42,932 nt of DNA from Deltaproteobacteria bacterium (GCA_030690165.1 JAUYHF010000027.1:1-42932); one strand, 5' to 3'. Shown: positions 6,349-15,239, numbered from the stretch's first letter. Notes: generated by a model from the letters alone, not told the origin. Numbers and translations: made by a program.

Positions 6349-7104
6349 ATGTTTGGATGGCTGGCAAGCCCCGAGGCGTGGATAGCGTTGGGCACATTAA
6401 CCGCGCTAGAGATTGTATTGGGTATCGATAACATTATTTTTATCTCGATTCTGGTAGGTCGTCTTCCCCAGAATCAGCGCGCTTTCGCGAGAAAAGCGGG
6501 TCTTGGTCTCGCCATGATTACGCGCCTGGCTTTGTTGTTCTCTATTTCCTGGGTGATGGGATTAACCGAACCGTGGTTAACGGTATTGAACCAAGAAATT
6601 TCGGGGCGCGATGTCGTGCTGATTGGGGGCGGCCTGTTTCTTCTGGCCAAAGCGACTCATGAAATCCATAACAGCCTGGAAGGGATGGAAGATAGTGGTA
6701 ACGCGGTTGTTGCCACCAACATGGGAATGGTGCTGACACAGATTGCGATTCTGGATATTGTTTTTTCACTGGATTCGGTGATAACGGCTGTTGGGCTGGT
6801 CGAGCATGTTTCCATCATGGCGATAGCCATTATCCTCGCGGTCGTGGTTATGTTGATGGCCGCAAAATCCATAGGGGATTTTGTCGATGAGCATCCTACT
6901 ATCAAGATACTTGCGCTTTCGTTTCTGATCCTAGTGGGTGTCACACTTATGGTTGAAGGTTTCGATGTACATGTTCCGAAGGGTTATATCTATTTTGCGA
7001 TGGCATTTTCCGTCGCCGTGGAGATGCTCAATATTCGAATGCGCAGAATACGGGCGGAGCCGGTCAAACTGCACAAGCAGATACGCGACACAGACGGAGG
7101 CTAA
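6349..7104 (+). CDS. TerC-family integral membrane protein (integron cassette)
   Basis: A 251-aa protein with about seven transmembrane helices. The paired acidic motifs of the family are EIVLGIDN (E21, D27) and DIVFSLDS (D136, D142). TerC relatives include Mn2+ exporters such as Alx and MeeF and tellurite-resistance proteins; metal-ion export is likely but the ion cannot be read. The ATG has AGGAG 7 bases upstream. It lies between two attC-like sites and so forms a cassette with its own ribosome site. No terA/B/D/Z partners are present. The codon and base use is more G+C-rich than the host operons. Confidence 0.88.
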   Translation: MFGWLASPEAWIALGTLTALEIVLGIDNIIFISILVGRLPQNQRAFARKAGLGLAMITRLALLFSISWVMGLTEPWLTVLNQEISGRDVVLIGGGLFLLAKATHEIHNSLEGMEDSGNAVVATNMGMVLTQIAILDIVFSLDSVITAVGLVEHVSIMAIAIILAVVVMLMAAKSIGDFVDEHPTIKILALSFLILVGVTLMVEGFDVHVPKGYIYFAMAFSVAVEMLNIRMRRIRAEPVKLHKQIRDTDGG

Positions 7105-7163
7105 TTAGGGAAGCTACCCAGACGTTGAACGTCAAAAACTATGGGGCCCAGAAGGAAACTGGC

Positions 7164-7230
7164 GCCCAACAACGCCTTGCAGCTGACGCGCAAAAAAAGC
7201 GGCGCGCACCGCTGAAGGCTAGCATTAGAC
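7164..7230 (+). other. attC recombination site 2 (after the terC cassette)
   Basis: A 67-bp imperfect palindrome. The left core is GCCCAAC (7164-7170, a perfect RYYYAAC) and the right core is ATTAGAC (7224-7230, one base off GTTRRRY). Inner arms include GCCTT/AAGGC and AGC.TGA.CGCGC against GCGCG.CACCGCT, around an A-rich loop. This organisation is that of a short proteobacterial-type attC. The altered first base of the right core may weaken recombination. Confidence 0.75.
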
Positions 7231-7277
7231 AGAAACAAGTAAATAAGAGACTCAAGTAAAGAACAGAGGAGGCGCGC

Positions 7278-7391
7278 ATGAGTTGGATGATATTTGGGCA
7301 GATCGCGTTGTTGATCGTCATATTTGCATTCGTCACGACCTTAGTGAAGTGCATGCATGACACCTACTGCAATAAGTGCAAGAAGGAGTAA
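7278..7391 (+). CDS. Small membrane protein, 37 aa, in the cassette array
   Basis: A short frame with a strong GAGGAGG site 6 bases before the ATG. It has one transmembrane helix (about residues 4-24) and a C-terminal Cys-bearing tail with three cysteines (KCMHDTYCNKCKKE). The tail might bind a metal or redox partner. It follows attC site 2 and would be the third cassette, but no attC follows it, so the array is truncated on this side. The ribosome site and composition make it likely to be real; the function is unknown. Confidence 0.6.
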   Translation: MSWMIFGQIALLIVIFAFVTTLVKCMHDTYCNKCKKE

Positions 7392-7432
7392 TCCCCCTCA
7401 TCTCACGCGGACTCATTGCAAGGATGAGGGAT
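7391..7432 (+). terminator. Hairpin after the 37-aa ORF
   Basis: ATCCCCCTCATC (7391-7402) pairs with GATGAGGGAT (7423-7432), leaving two extra C bases and a 20-base loop. No U-run follows, so it may be a weak terminator or a decayed cassette end. No attC core sequences are present. Confidence 0.35.
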
Positions 7433-7508
7433 GCTCACCGGCGAATGACCTCTTTTCTTGCCGGATCATCAAGGCTTGGCAGGGAAAACAGATATAAACT
7501 TCTGACCT

Positions 7509-8864
7509 CTAAAATAATACATCCATCATCTCCTTAACCGATGTTACGCCAATAAGGTTAAGCGAAGACTTGTCTTTTATCCTTGTCAGATTCTCTTTTG
7601 GAAGGATGCACCTGTCAAAACCTAATTTTTCCGCCTCATTTATGCGGGGCTCTGCCTGGCTGATCCCCCTGATCTCGCCTGCCAGGCCCACTTCTCCAAA
7701 CACCACCGTCTTCTGCGCTATCGCTTTGTCAAGAAAGTTTGAAGCAAGAGAGGCTATTATGCCGAGGTCTATGGCAGGCTCTTCAAGCCTTATCCCGCCC
7801 GTCACCTTGAGAAATATATCGTGGTTTGTAATGTTAAGCCCGCCTTTTTTTTCAAGCACAGCCACCAGCAGAGAAACCCTGTTGTAATCAACCCCAACCA
7901 CTGTTCTTTTTGGAATCCCGAATATGGTCGGACATACAAGAGACTGAATCTCCACAAGGATGGGCCTGGTGCCTTCAAGGCTGGATACAACAGCAGACCC
8001 TGACGCATTTTGAGGCCTCTCTGCAAGAAAAAGGGCGGACGGGTTTGCAACCTCAAAAAGCCCTTTGTCCTGCATCTCAAAAACCCCTATCTCCATTACA
8101 GAGCCAAAGCGGTTTTTTACAGCCCTTAATATCCTGAACTGGTGCCCCCTGTCGCCCTCAAAATAGAGCACAGTATCAACCATATGCTCAAGGACCCTCG
8201 GTCCTGCAATAGAGCCGTCCTTTGTCACATGGCCCACAAGAAATATCGGCATGTCCATACCCTTGGCATTGAATATCAATTGAGATGATGTCTCTCTGAC
8301 CTGACTGACGCTGCCCGGCGATGACTCAAGTGTCTGTGTATATATGGTTTGAATGGAATCTATTATTACAATACCCGGCTTAAGTTTTTTTACGCTGTCA
8401 AGTATCCTTTCTAATGTATTCTCTGCATATATAAAAAGATTTTCTGATAGGACACCGAGCCTCTCGGCTCTTATCTTTGTCTGTTTAGGAGATTCCTCGC
8501 CAGAGACATATAAAACCTTATGTCCGCTATCTGCAATCTTTCCCATTGCCTGAAGCATCAATGTTGACTTGCCTATGCCTGGGTCCCCGCCTATAAGTAT
8601 TGCAGAGCCAAGGACAATGCCGCCGCCAAGAACCCTGTCTAACTCCCCTATGCCTGTCTTAAGCCTGTCCTCTTCCTTCACCTCAAGGGTTGTAATGGGC
8701 TGCGGGGAAGAGCCGCCTTCAAAGACCTTTAACCCCTTCTTCTCCTCAAACAACCTTTCTTCCACAAAGGAGTTCCACTGATTGCAGTCCGGACACTTCC
8801 CCATCCATTTCGGGGATTTAAAACCGCAGGACTGGCATGTATATACGGTTCTGAGTTTAGCCAT
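7509..8864 (-). CDS. radA: DNA repair protein RadA
   Basis: A 451-aa ATP-dependent branch-migration protein that processes recombination intermediates. It has a C4 zinc finger (C10, C13, C24, C27), Walker A GGDPGIGKST (92-101), the RadA signature KNRFG (250-254) and a C-terminal Lon-protease-like domain. It is full length for the family. Its last 28 bases are duplicated at 5197-5225, so the island to its left inserted at the radA 3' end without breaking the protein. No Shine-Dalgarno sequence precedes the ATG. A TATAAT (8906-8901, minus) could be its -10 box with a roughly 30-base leader. In the ancestor it probably overlapped the TPR/GHL13 gene. Confidence 0.95.
   Translation of the reverse strand: MAKLRTVYTCQSCGFKSPKWMGKCPDCNQWNSFVEERLFEEKKGLKVFEGGSSPQPITTLEVKEEDRLKTGIGELDRVLGGGIVLGSAILIGGDPGIGKSTLMLQAMGKIADSGHKVLYVSGEESPKQTKIRAERLGVLSENLFIYAENTLERILDSVKKLKPGIVIIDSIQTIYTQTLESSPGSVSQVRETSSQLIFNAKGMDMPIFLVGHVTKDGSIAGPRVLEHMVDTVLYFEGDRGHQFRILRAVKNRFGSVMEIGVFEMQDKGLFEVANPSALFLAERPQNASGSAVVSSLEGTRPILVEIQSLVCPTIFGIPKRTVVGVDYNRVSLLVAVLEKKGGLNITNHDIFLKVTGGIRLEEPAIDLGIIASLASNFLDKAIAQKTVVFGEVGLAGEIRGISQAEPRINEAEKLGFDRCILPKENLTRIKDKSSLNLIGVTSVKEMMDVLF
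7511..7539. repeat. Right copy of the 29-bp direct repeat (radA 3' end)
   Basis: This is the functional radA C-terminal coding end (VKEMMDVLF) plus its stop. It pairs with 5197-5225 as the other boundary of the island. Confidence 0.85.
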
Positions 8865-8877
8865 AGTATTTCTACAA

Positions 8878-8908
8878 TTGACAATTAAGCCTTTTCTGTT
8901 ATTATAAC
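8878..8908 (+). promoter_or_regulatory. Candidate promoter for the HEAT/HD-GYP pair
   Basis: TTGACA (8878-8883) is followed by an AT-rich -10 area, ATTATAAC (8901-8908); spacing is 17 to 19 bases depending on the hexamer chosen. On the opposite strand the same bases give TATAAT for radA, so the region is probably a bidirectional promoter. Confidence 0.45.
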
Positions 8909-8953
8909 TAAGAAATATCAGGAGGAAAAACAGAACTTTCTCTTCTCTTCCCT

Positions 8954-10540
8954 ATGTCTGGTCCTTTAACAACTGAAACCATCCTAATAGAATTTGCCAA
9001 GACTGTCAAGGCTATCGGCTTCTATCCGGAAGGCCATCCCAACCTTGAGGCATTTATTGAAAAGACCTTTAATCTTTTAAAAGATGCTATAAATGAAAAG
9101 GGGTATATAAAATGGCTAATAGAACGGACAGGCTTTATGGAGGAAAGACTTGCGATAGGTAAAGGCCGTAAACCCCTTGAGGCATTGGCAAAAGACCTGT
9201 TTTTTAAGAGGATACGGGAGATTAATTTTACACAGGACGCAACACTTAAGGAATGGAAGGACTTCCTCTCTATTCTAAAGATGGATACGGATAGTTTAAA
9301 AAAGGCAGGCGGCCTTGAAAAGCTGCTTTTAATCAAGGAGATTAAAGGCATAGAGCTTAATGAAATGAACTATGCAGATATCCGCAAAAAAGTAATAGAG
9401 ATTGAAGAGGCTAAAAAGAAGGAGGAGCTGGAGACAGGCCAGGAAGAAGAAGCTGCAGCAGAGGCGGAGTCAGAAGAAAAAGAAGAAGTTGTCCGTAGCA
9501 TGGAGGAGCAGCTTAAGGCCATTGAAGAAAGCGAGGAAACGATTGAGGTTTTGCTTGACAAATTGGAGAAAGAAGAAAATACAATGCTCTATAAGACTAT
9601 TGCGCATAAGATAATGGAAAAAACAAAGCCTTTGCAGGAAGAAAAAAACATGGAAGGGCTTTTCCCTGTTCTCATTACATTAACCGCCCATTCCGGCCCG
9701 GAAAGCCGCCGTCTCCCTGAACAAAAGGATATTGCCTCTATGAACTTAAAGAGTCTGCTCTATTCTGATATGACAGCTTACCTGATAATAAGGCTTTGCA
9801 GCCGCCACGAGGAAAGGCGAAAAGAGATTCAGCAAATACTCATCCTCTCAGGCGAAGAGGCAATGAAACAACTTCTTACCGCGCTTGTTAACAGAGATGA
9901 GGCATATTCGAGGCGTCAGATATTTAATGCTCTCATCATGTTTGGAGAAATGGTAAGGCTTGAGGCAGAAAAATGTCTTGATGATGAAAGATGGTTTGTG
10001 GTAAGGCAGATGGTATCGCTTTTGGGGGAGATAGGATCCCCACGGTCTTTACAGGCTATAAAAACGGCCTTTGGCCATAAAGATGTCAGGATAAAAAAAG
10101 AGGTTTTGAAGGCTGTTGCAAAAATACCGTCAAACGAAAGCACAGCATTCCTTTTGGAAAGGCTTCTTGAGGATAATGCCGCTCTTAAGTATCAGGTCAT
10201 CATATCGCTGGGGGTGTTGAAAGACCCGGCAGCTGTGGAGCCTCTTGGTGATTTTGCGCTGAAGAGAGATTTCTTTAATGAAGAAATAGAGTTTAGAAAA
10301 GAGGCGGCAAGGTCGCTTGGCATGATCGGCGGCAAGAGTGCAACAGCTATCCTTAAAAATCTGTTACAGAAAAAGGTTTTCTGGGGCAAAAAACAAAATG
10401 ATGAAGTCAGGTCTGTTGCAGCCATTTCACTTGGAAGGATCGGCGGAAAAGATGCAATAGATTTACTGGAAGAGATGGCCAGGACTTCAAAGGGGATCGT
10501 TCATATTGCCTGCAAAAAGGCCATGGAAGGGATTAAATAA
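8954..10540 (+). CDS. HEAT-repeat protein with a YPxGHP N-terminal domain
   Basis: A 528-aa cytoplasmic protein in three parts. Residues 1-125 form an N-terminal domain containing FYPEGHPN (23-30). Residues about 145-215 are a Glu/Lys-rich coiled coil. Residues about 290-528 are HEAT-like repeats (pairs of helices, e.g. VRQMVSLLGEIG and VRSVAAISLGRIGG). The N-terminal domain recurs in the HD-GYP protein encoded next. It is probably a scaffold or partner for c-di-GMP signalling, inferred from this pairing. The AGGAGG at 8920-8925 is about 28 bases before the ATG, too far to act normally, so the true start or a folded leader is uncertain. Confidence 0.75.
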   Translation: MSGPLTTETILIEFAKTVKAIGFYPEGHPNLEAFIEKTFNLLKDAINEKGYIKWLIERTGFMEERLAIGKGRKPLEALAKDLFFKRIREINFTQDATLKEWKDFLSILKMDTDSLKKAGGLEKLLLIKEIKGIELNEMNYADIRKKVIEIEEAKKKEELETGQEEEAAAEAESEEKEEVVRSMEEQLKAIEESEETIEVLLDKLEKEENTMLYKTIAHKIMEKTKPLQEEKNMEGLFPVLITLTAHSGPESRRLPEQKDIASMNLKSLLYSDMTAYLIIRLCSRHEERRKEIQQILILSGEEAMKQLLTALVNRDEAYSRRQIFNALIMFGEMVRLEAEKCLDDERWFVVRQMVSLLGEIGSPRSLQAIKTAFGHKDVRIKKEVLKAVAKIPSNESTAFLLERLLEDNAALKYQVIISLGVLKDPAAVEPLGDFALKRDFFNEEIEFRKEAARSLGMIGGKSATAILKNLLQKKVFWGKKQNDEVRSVAAISLGRIGGKDAIDLLEEMARTSKGIVHIACKKAMEGIK

Positions 10541-10622
10541 AATTGAAGATTGCAAATTGCAAAATGCAAAGCTAAAAGAACTGCGCAATTTACAATTTGC
10601 ATTTTTCAATCTTCATTTTGCA
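10541..10622. repeat. AT-rich inverted repeat (TTGAAGATTGCAAAT type)
   Basis: TTGAAGATTG near 10552 pairs with CAATCTTCA near 10608. The inner arms consist of repeated GCAAATT/AATTTGC words, giving a long, imperfect hairpin between the HEAT and HD-GYP genes. It lies within the open frame upstream of the HD-GYP start but is probably untranslated. Confidence 0.55.
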
Positions 10623-10639
10623 ATGGAGCGAAGCAACCT

Positions 10640-11998
10640 ATGCCGGATATAGAACTTGAAAAAATAGATGCCATACTCAAAAGCATCAACAGCGCTATAA
10701 AGGGCAAGAAACTCTATCCTGCGGGCCATCCTGCCATAGCTGCTCCAATGGCAAAGGCATATCAGGTCATTTCAGAACTCCTCAAAACAAATAATAAGAT
10801 ATTTATAGGCATGGTAAAGGGAGTTATTGTATTTGAGGAAACGCCCCTTATGGACGCTGAAAAAAATCTTGGAGAATTTATTCATCAGATAAAAGAGCGC
10901 GAGATTGAGGGTATAATCTTTGAAAAAGGCCTGATGCAAAAGGAGTTTTTTGGTTTTATAGACATCCTGTCAGGAGATGACACATTAAAAGGCAAAGAGC
11001 TTCAGAATACGCTGTCAGCCAAAAATATTTTACATATCAGCGTTAAGTCCATATCAAAACGAAACATATTGGAGGCTTACAATGATGCGGTAAATGTAGT
11101 AAAAGATACCATGAACCAGATACGGATGGGCAAAATACCGCAGAGTAAAGAGATAATAAGGGTAACCGATGAGATAACAGAACTTGTCCTTACAAATAGA
11201 AGCGCCATGATGGGACTAACAATGATAAAGAACTATGACAATTACCTTTTTAACCATTGTGTAAATGTAAGCATACTTGCCATTTCCCTTGCACAGCATA
11301 TGAACTACAATAAGTCAGACCTGCATATCGCCGGCATCGCCGCTTTGCTGCATGATGTGGGGAAAACTGGCGTCGCAGAAGATATTATCAAAAAACCGGC
11401 CGGGCTCTCCGGCGAAGAATGGGAAACAGTAAAACAGCACCCTGTGCTTGGCGCAAGGATAATAGAAAAGATGGATGATATTGCAAAGCTTGTAGGCCGC
11501 ATCATACTTGAACATCACATACGTTATGACCATTCAGGCTATCCGCGCACGGAATCGCCGCTGCATCCGCTGAGCCTGATAGTAACCATTGCAGATGCGT
11601 ATGATGCCCTGACAACGTTAAGGGTTTATCAAAAGCCACACCATCCTGTGGAGACAATAAAGGTTATGAACAGTCTGTCAGGCAAACACTTTGACCCCGA
11701 TACGTTAAAGGCATTTATAGGCATGGTCGGCTTTTACCCGATAGGAACGGTTGTACGGCTCTCTACAAATGATATCGCCATAGTAATAAAGGCAAACCCT
11801 GGTAACAGCCTGCGCCCTATGGTTAAGGTCATATTTGGAGGAGACGGGAAACAGATGGATAAACCTTATGAAATGGATTTATCTGCCGGAGACAGCGCCC
11901 CTGCAATTGTAGCCCCTGTTGATCCGTTGACAAAGGGGCTGGATATGGGCATGCTTTTTGAGGAGGAGTCCAAAAATATCACTGCGCAAGAGGCATAA
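10640..11998 (+). CDS. HD-GYP domain c-di-GMP phosphodiesterase
   Basis: A 452-aa protein that hydrolyses cyclic di-GMP. Residues 1-115 are the same YPxGHP domain as in the upstream gene (LYPAGHPA, 25-32). The HD-GYP domain spans about 190-390, with metal ligands H206, HD (238-239) and HHIRYDHSGYP (292-302), then a C-terminal tail with a PilZ-like or Sm-like strand pattern. I start at the ATG at 10640 (GGAG 10 bases upstream) rather than the in-frame ATG at 10550, because the extra 30 residues are encoded by the inverted repeat and look unnatural. No receiver domain is present, so regulation probably comes through the N-terminal domain. Confidence 0.87.
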   Translation: MPDIELEKIDAILKSINSAIKGKKLYPAGHPAIAAPMAKAYQVISELLKTNNKIFIGMVKGVIVFEETPLMDAEKNLGEFIHQIKEREIEGIIFEKGLMQKEFFGFIDILSGDDTLKGKELQNTLSAKNILHISVKSISKRNILEAYNDAVNVVKDTMNQIRMGKIPQSKEIIRVTDEITELVLTNRSAMMGLTMIKNYDNYLFNHCVNVSILAISLAQHMNYNKSDLHIAGIAALLHDVGKTGVAEDIIKKPAGLSGEEWETVKQHPVLGARIIEKMDDIAKLVGRIILEHHIRYDHSGYPRTESPLHPLSLIVTIADAYDALTTLRVYQKPHHPVETIKVMNSLSGKHFDPDTLKAFIGMVGFYPIGTVVRLSTNDIAIVIKANPGNSLRPMVKVIFGGDGKQMDKPYEMDLSAGDSAPAIVAPVDPLTKGLDMGMLFEEESKNITAQEA

Positions 11999-12004
11999 TA
12001 AATA

Positions 12005-12025
12005 CAGGTTAAAGGCCTTAACCTG
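12005..12025. terminator. Short palindrome between convergent genes
   Basis: CAGGTTAA (12005-12012) and TTAACCTG (12018-12025) form a perfect 8-bp stem with a 5-base loop. The palindrome covers the stop codon of the minus-strand epimerase. It has no clear U-run, so it is a weak terminator candidate only. Confidence 0.35.
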
Positions 12026-12938
12026 CTTCCTTAAAATAATCTACAGTATGCCTTAATCCCTCCTCAAGAAATACCTGAGGCGACCAGCCAAACTCCTTTT
12101 TTGCCTTCTCAAAGTCAATTACACTTCTTTTTTGCTCCCCGCTCTTTGGGGGGCCGTATCCTTCTCCAACGTTGACGCCAACAATATTAACAAGCTCTTT
12201 AAACAACTTCTTTATATGGACTTCCCTTCCTGTGCCTATATTAAAAACCCCTCCATCGTTATGAGACAATGCAAGACAATTAGCCCTTACAACATCTCCA
12301 ACATACACAAAATCCCTTGTCTGCATCCCATCGCCGTTTATCAAAGGCTGTTCACCTTTAAGGAGTTTTCTGGTAAAGATAGCCACAACACCAGCCTCCC
12401 CATGAGGGTCTTGCCTTGGCCCGTACACATTGGCGTATCTTAGAATAGTTGAATTCAGGCCGTGTGTATTTTTATAAAAAGAGAGATAGTGTTCACAGGC
12501 AAGCTTTGCTATGCCGTAAGGACTTAAAGGATTTGTAGGATGTGATTCTTTCGCTGGAAATTCTTTCTGCTCTCCGTATATTGCACCGCCTGTGGAGGCA
12601 AATATAAAACCCTTTACCCTGCCCCTTACACAATTCTCAAGGAGGTTCAATGTGCCTATTATATTTATTCTGGCGTCCAACATAGGATCCGCCACTGATT
12701 TTCTAACATCCATCTGGGCCGCATGATGGTTTACAGCATCAAACTTTTCATCCTTAAATAAATCCCTTAATTCTCCTGCGCCAATATCCAGCTTTAAAAA
12801 CCGCGCCTTTGGGTTAATATTCTCAGGCTTGCCTGTGGAAAGGTCATCAGCAACAGTTACTTCATGCCCTGCATTGATATACGCATCAACCACATGGGAG
12901 CCGATAAAACCAGCTCCGCCTGTTACAAGTATATGCAT
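12018..12938 (-). CDS. NAD-dependent sugar-nucleotide epimerase (GalE-like)
   Basis: A 306-aa extended SDR. It has the NAD motif [10 protein letters not shown] (6-15), the catalytic Ser/Thr region STGGAIYG (115-122) and the YGIAK Tyr/Lys pair (Y141, K145). The likely reaction is 4-epimerisation of a UDP-hexose, UDP-GlcNAc or UDP-pentose, to supply the polysaccharide. Substrate cannot be fixed; the neighbouring UDP-xylose synthase makes a UDP-xylose/arabinose epimerase worth considering. AGGAGA precedes the ATG. It is the last gene of the long minus-strand locus and is separated from the UXS gene by 19 bases. Confidence 0.87.
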   Translation of the reverse strand: MHILVTGGAGFIGSHVVDAYINAGHEVTVADDLSTGKPENINPKARFLKLDIGAGELRDLFKDEKFDAVNHHAAQMDVRKSVADPMLDARINIIGTLNLLENCVRGRVKGFIFASTGGAIYGEQKEFPAKESHPTNPLSPYGIAKLACEHYLSFYKNTHGLNSTILRYANVYGPRQDPHGEAGVVAIFTRKLLKGEQPLINGDGMQTRDFVYVGDVVRANCLALSHNDGGVFNIGTGREVHIKKLFKELVNIVGVNVGEGYGPPKSGEQKRSVIDFEKAKKEFGWSPQVFLEEGLRHTVDYFKEAG

Positions 12939-12957
12939 TCTTCGTCTCCTATCGCCA

Positions 12958-13896
12958 CTACCCCATTGCCTGCAATCTGCCTTTAAAATACTCCACGGTC
13001 TTGCTCAATCCCTCACTTAAACTTATCTTCGGCTCCCAATCCAGCTTTTCTCTCGCAAGGGTTATATCAGGCCTTCTCTGCATCGGGTCATCCTGCGGAA
13101 GGGGTTTGAATACAATCTTTGCCTTTGTGCCGGTAAATTCTTTTATCTTCTTTGCAAAATCAAGTATTGTATATTCGTCAGGGTTGCCGAGGTTTACAGG
13201 GCCTATAAAACTGTCCTTATTCATCATTTTTATAATCCCATCAACCAAATCATAAACATAGCAGAACGAGCGGGTCTGACTACCGTCGCCGTAAACTGTA
13301 ATATCTTCTCCCTTCAATGCCTGCACTATGAAATTACTTACCACCCTTCCGTCATTAAGCGCCATCCTTGGACCATAGGTATTGAATATCCTGACTATCC
13401 GTATATCAACCTTATTCTGCCTGTGATAATCCATCATAAGGGTCTCTGCAACCCTTTTCCCTTCGTCATAACAACTCCTTATCCCTATGCAATTCACATT
13501 TCCCCAGTACTCCTCCTTTTGCGGGCTGACCTTTGGATCGCCGTAAACCTCCGATGTGGATGCCTGCAAAATCCTTGCCCTGACCCTTTTTGCAAGGCCG
13601 AGCATATTTATCGTCCCCATTACGCTTGTCTTTGTTGTCTTTACAGGATTATACTGATAATGCACCGGCGAGGCAGGACAGGCAAGGTTATATATCTGGT
13701 CAACCTCCAATAGGATTGAATTTGTAATGTCATGTCTTATAAGCTCAAATCTGTGATTATCCATAAGGTGAGTTATATTATCCTTTGAGCCTGTGAAAAA
13801 ATTATCCAGACAAAGCGCCTCGTGACCTTCGCTCAAAAGCCTTTCACAAAGGTGCGAGCCTATAAAACCAGCGCCGCCTGTCACCAGTATACGCAT
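12958..13896 (-). CDS. UDP-glucuronate decarboxylase (UDP-xylose synthase)
   Basis: A 312-aa SDR that converts UDP-glucuronic acid to UDP-xylose via a 4-keto intermediate. Visible features are the NAD motif [10 protein letters not shown], the UXS-specific [14 protein letters not shown] stretch (70-84), TSEVYGDP (114-121) and the catalytic pair Y143/K147 (YDEGK). Length is typical of the soluble bacterial enzyme. Its start overlaps the stop of the UDP-glucose dehydrogenase gene by one base (TAATG), so the two consecutive steps are translated together. Confidence 0.93.
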   Translation of the reverse strand: MRILVTGGAGFIGSHLCERLLSEGHEALCLDNFFTGSKDNITHLMDNHRFELIRHDITNSILLEVDQIYNLACPASPVHYQYNPVKTTKTSVMGTINMLGLAKRVRARILQASTSEVYGDPKVSPQKEEYWGNVNCIGIRSCYDEGKRVAETLMMDYHRQNKVDIRIVRIFNTYGPRMALNDGRVVSNFIVQALKGEDITVYGDGSQTRSFCYVYDLVDGIIKMMNKDSFIGPVNLGNPDEYTILDFAKKIKEFTGTKAKIVFKPLPQDDPMQRRPDITLAREKLDWEPKISLSEGLSKTVEYFKGRLQAMG

Positions 13897-15239
13897 TACA
13901 CCCTACCTATTCCATAATATGTAAAACCCATATTCCTCATCTCTTTAGGGTCATATATATTTCTGCCGTCAAATATTACAGGCGTCTTCATAAGCCCCTT
14001 CATCTTCTCAAAGTTGGGTCTTCTGAACTCATTCCATTCTGTAATAACTGCAAGGGCTTCAACATCCCTCACAACCTCATAGTTGTCTTGAATATATTCA
14101 ATCCTGTTGCCAAAGACCTTTCTCGCCTCATACATTGCCTCGGGGTCATGTGCCTTTATCTTTGCGCCTGCCTCAAGTAGCTTATTTATTATTGTTATGG
14201 AGGGCGCCTCCCTCATATCATCGGTTCTCGGCTTGAATGACAACCCCCATACCCCAATGACCTTTCCTGAGAGAGGCTTTGCCTGTGATTTATTATTAGC
14301 GCCTATCTTGAAATGTTCCAGTATCTTCTCAACAATTATGCCTTTCTGTCTATTGTTAACCTCTTCAACAGATTTTAGTATCTTCATATCATAGCCGTAT
14401 TCACCCGCGGTTCTTATAATTGCCTGAACATCCTTGGGAAAACATGAACCGCCGTATCCTACACCAGGGAATAAAAACTCAAAACCTATCCTTGAGTCTG
14501 TCCCTATCCCTTTTCTTACATTATCTATATCAGCGCCTGCCAGTCTGCACAGATTTGCCATCTCATTTATAAACGATATCTTTGTGGCAAGCATGGCATT
14601 AGCAGCGTATTTTGTTACCTCAGCGCTCCTTATATCCATAAAAAGTATGGGCTTGCCTGTCCTTACAAACGGCCCATACAACTCTCTCATTGCCTCTTTA
14701 GCCTTTTCGCTTTCTGTCCCAATTACAACCCTGTCAGGTTTCATAAAGTCATCAATAGCAGCCCCTTCTTTCAAAAACTCAGGGTTTGAAACAACATCAA
14801 ATTTATAGTCTTTGCCCCGCTTGCCTATCTCATCTTGTATTACTGCCCTGACTTCGTCAGCAGTTCCTACAGGCACTGTGCTCTTATCAACTATGACTCT
14901 GTAGCCATCCATCGCCTTGCCTATTCCCCTTGCCGCATTCAGGACATGTTTCAAATCCGCAGAGCCGTCTTCGCCGGATGGCGTTCCAACTGCAATAAAA
15001 CAAATAATAGAATTCTTTACGGCATAAGACAAGTCTGTTGTAAACTTAAGTCTTCCTTCTTTTACATTTCTTTTCACAAGCTCTTCCAGACCTGGCTCGT
15101 AAATAGGTATCTTTCCTCTATTAAGTTTTTCTATCTTCCCCGCATCTATATCTACACAGACGACGTCATTTCCACTGTCGGCAAAACATGTGCCGGCAAC
15201 AAGACCGACATAGCCTGTCCCAATAACACAGATATTCAA
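13896..15239 (-). CDS. ugd: UDP-glucose 6-dehydrogenase
   Basis: A 447-aa enzyme that oxidises UDP-glucose twice to UDP-glucuronate using NAD+. The N-terminal Rossmann motif is [14 protein letters not shown] (7-20). The catalytic loop [10 protein letters not shown] carries C266, and the middle domain contains the conserved KYAANAMLA helix (210-218). The start is a TTG with AGGAGGG 7 bases upstream; no ATG is better placed. It supplies UDP-GlcA to the next gene product. Confidence 0.95.
   Translation of the reverse strand: MNICVIGTGYVGLVAGTCFADSGNDVVCVDIDAGKIEKLNRGKIPIYEPGLEELVKRNVKEGRLKFTTDLSYAVKNSIICFIAVGTPSGEDGSADLKHVLNAARGIGKAMDGYRVIVDKSTVPVGTADEVRAVIQDEIGKRGKDYKFDVVSNPEFLKEGAAIDDFMKPDRVVIGTESEKAKEAMRELYGPFVRTGKPILFMDIRSAEVTKYAANAMLATKISFINEMANLCRLAGADIDNVRKGIGTDSRIGFEFLFPGVGYGGSCFPKDVQAIIRTAGEYGYDMKILKSVEEVNNRQKGIIVEKILEHFKIGANNKSQAKPLSGKVIGVWGLSFKPRTDDMREAPSITIINKLLEAGAKIKAHDPEAMYEARKVFGNRIEYIQDNYEVVRDVEALAVITEWNEFRRPNFEKMKGLMKTPVIFDGRNIYDPKEMRNMGFTYYGIGRV

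Larger units (their letters stand above)
5197..7539. mobile_element. Integron remnant or cassette island inserted at the radA 3' end
   Basis: A 2.3-kb segment bounded by 29-bp direct repeats of the radA 3' end. Inside, in order, are an integrase N-terminal remnant (minus), an attI-like region, an HNH cassette, an attC, a terC cassette, a second attC and a 37-aa ORF. The cassette genes read plus, opposite to all neighbours, and look richer in G+C than the flanks. If the segment is removed at the repeats, radA and the TPR/GHL13 gene become overlapping genes of one operon, which is probably the ancestral state. Confidence 0.7.

Noticed and set aside
5197-7539. Prophage remnant
   Set aside because: There are no structural, lysis or replication phage genes; attC-like sites and a divergent integrase remnant fit an integron better.
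10550-10639. Extra 30 residues at the N-terminus of the HD-GYP protein
   Set aside because: They are encoded by an AT-rich inverted repeat, are rich in Cys and Phe without family match, and a better-placed ATG follows at 10640.
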